Assembly (NCBI GenBank): GCA_022824225.1
Contig: JAJEAH010000083.1
Coordinates: 1-43,331 of the forward strand
Reading direction: 5' to 3'
From: Chloroflexota bacterium
GTDB lineage: Bacteria; Chloroflexota; UBA11872; VXOZ01
Length of the DNA stretch: 43,331 nucleotides
Made by a program: the position numbers and the translations under genes
Shown: one piece after another, positions 42,739 to 43,331 of the stretch
Numbering within the stretch: position 1 is the first letter of the stretch
Layout: the number at the start of each line of letters is the position of its first letter
The notes under the pieces: generated by a model
The model's input: only the letters and a program-made list of their open reading frames with translations
Told to the model about the DNA's origin: nothing
Databases searched by the model: none

Positions 42739-43117
42739 GCTTCTTCTCCTACGTCTACAACCTGACCAACGCTCTACTCGCCCTTGCCCCCTCCTTTTGC
42801 CGACACGGCCGGCGCGTGAAGGCGGCCCCCTGCCGCTGCGCTCGCATCACACTCCCCATGAGCACGTCAGCTAGCGTGGCAGCGCGGAAACCGACCCCCA
42901 AACTACTAGACAAACCGAGCAATAGCATATGCTTTACTCTCCCGTAGCGTATACGCACTTGACACAGGAGTCAAGTCAATGCAGGTACGTCACTTCAGCG
43001 GCCGCGCAGACAAGGGCAAGAGTGGCATGCATGGCGGGAATTGCCCTCATTTGCGCGCGAACGATGTGCGGCCGCGCCGCCTGGTGGCAGCCGGCGGGCC
43101 GCTCATCCGCACCGCGC
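42739..43117. other. intergenic region with a short inverted repeat
   Basis: 379 bp. At 42957-42976 ACTTGAC-ACAGGA-GTCAAGT forms a 7-bp inverted repeat, possibly an operator. Short plus-strand open frames here have no family-like features. No RNA gene was seen. Confidence 0.4.
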
Positions 43118-43331
43118 CTAGTTCTGCGCGGGAACCAACACGGCATCGATCACGTGGATGGTACCGTTGGCAGCCTGGATGTCGGTGATAATGACCTGCG
43201 CGTCGTTGATGCGCACCGTGTCACCGTCCACCGTCACCATCACGTCGCTGCCCTGCACCGTCGTCGCCGCGTCCAACTGCGCCACGTCCGCGGCCATTAC
43301 GTTACCCGCGACCACGTGGTACAGCAGAACG
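43118..43331 (-). CDS. fasciclin (FAS1) domain protein, C-terminal part (runs off the window)
   Basis: The last 70 residues of a FAS1 domain. YHVVAGNVMAADVAQL is the end of the central region, VQGSDVMVTVDGDTVRINDA follows, and VHVID-type NGTIHVIDAVLVPAQN is the conserved H2 box that ends the domain. FAS1 proteins are secreted or cell-surface adhesion proteins. The N-terminal part, including any signal peptide, is beyond base 43331. Confidence 0.88.
   Translation of the reverse strand, partial: VLLYHVVAGNVMAADVAQLDAATTVQGSDVMVTVDGDTVRINDAQVIITDIQAANGTIHVIDAVLVPAQN

Noticed and set aside
42979-43188. Plus-strand open frame of 69 codons
   Set aside because: Partly antisense to the fasciclin gene, no ribosome-binding site and no family-like sequence.

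Overview
The window is GC-rich bacterial chromosome. Its nusA-ylxR-infB-rbfA-nrnA-truB block, long repeat-filled intergenic gaps, and the mix of LmbE-type deacetylase, TIM-barrel sugar isomerase and Gfo/Idh/MocA genes suggest an uncultivated Chloroflexota-like bacterium. That assignment is an inference from gene style, not from a marker phylogeny. The window opens inside thymidylate kinase and ends inside a fasciclin-domain gene.

Layout. 1-3073: tmk start, a phosphohexomutase and a GDP-deoxyhexose reductase-like gene (nucleotide-sugar supply). 3348-8823: a toxin-antitoxin and small-gene patch. It holds an intact higB-higA pair whose antitoxin carries an ImmA/IrrE protease domain, with a 35-bp palindrome at its promoter; an ABC exporter with a repeat-derived linker; a lone minimal nucleotidyltransferase; a small orphan gene; and a second, decayed higBA copy. 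8833-14846: mfd, pth and rsmA (DNA repair and translation maintenance), with pth and rsmA separated by 900 bp of repeats. 15101-15823: LmbE-like deacetylase. 15865-20229: a broken fic gene, a complete cas3 without any other cas gene, two clusters of degenerate type I-E CRISPR repeats lying either side of about 600 bp that carries a phage-type lipoprotein gene, and a tRNA-Gln. 21270-23645: mutS2. 24360-27721: a sugar-phosphate isomerase and an oxidoreductase around a repeat-rich gap with an IS5-like remnant. 28218-29824: four small membrane proteins, three of them paralogues. 30450-32405: a second ABC exporter. 32770-41274: the transcription/translation block (nusA to truB) plus ribF on the minus strand, the block preceded by an extended -10 promoter and a leader terminator. 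41471-43331: an anchored secreted protein, a DUF378 protein and the fasciclin gene.

The non-coding DNA is unusually structured. I see (i) a 173-bp MITE-like element in two inverted copies, with an empty target site 150 bp from one of them; (ii) a hairpin family with an invariant 11-nt loop and covarying arms, one copy translated inside an ABC transporter; (iii) a palindromic element family ending in TGTCATTCCGA, from whose tips 22-, 27- and 54-bp tandem arrays have grown. None of the long open frames in these repeat zones looks like a real gene.

The most interesting region is the cas3/CRISPR remnant. An apparently functional Cas3 persists after loss of Cascade and the adaptation genes, and DNA carrying a phage-type gene sits directly between CRISPR repeats.
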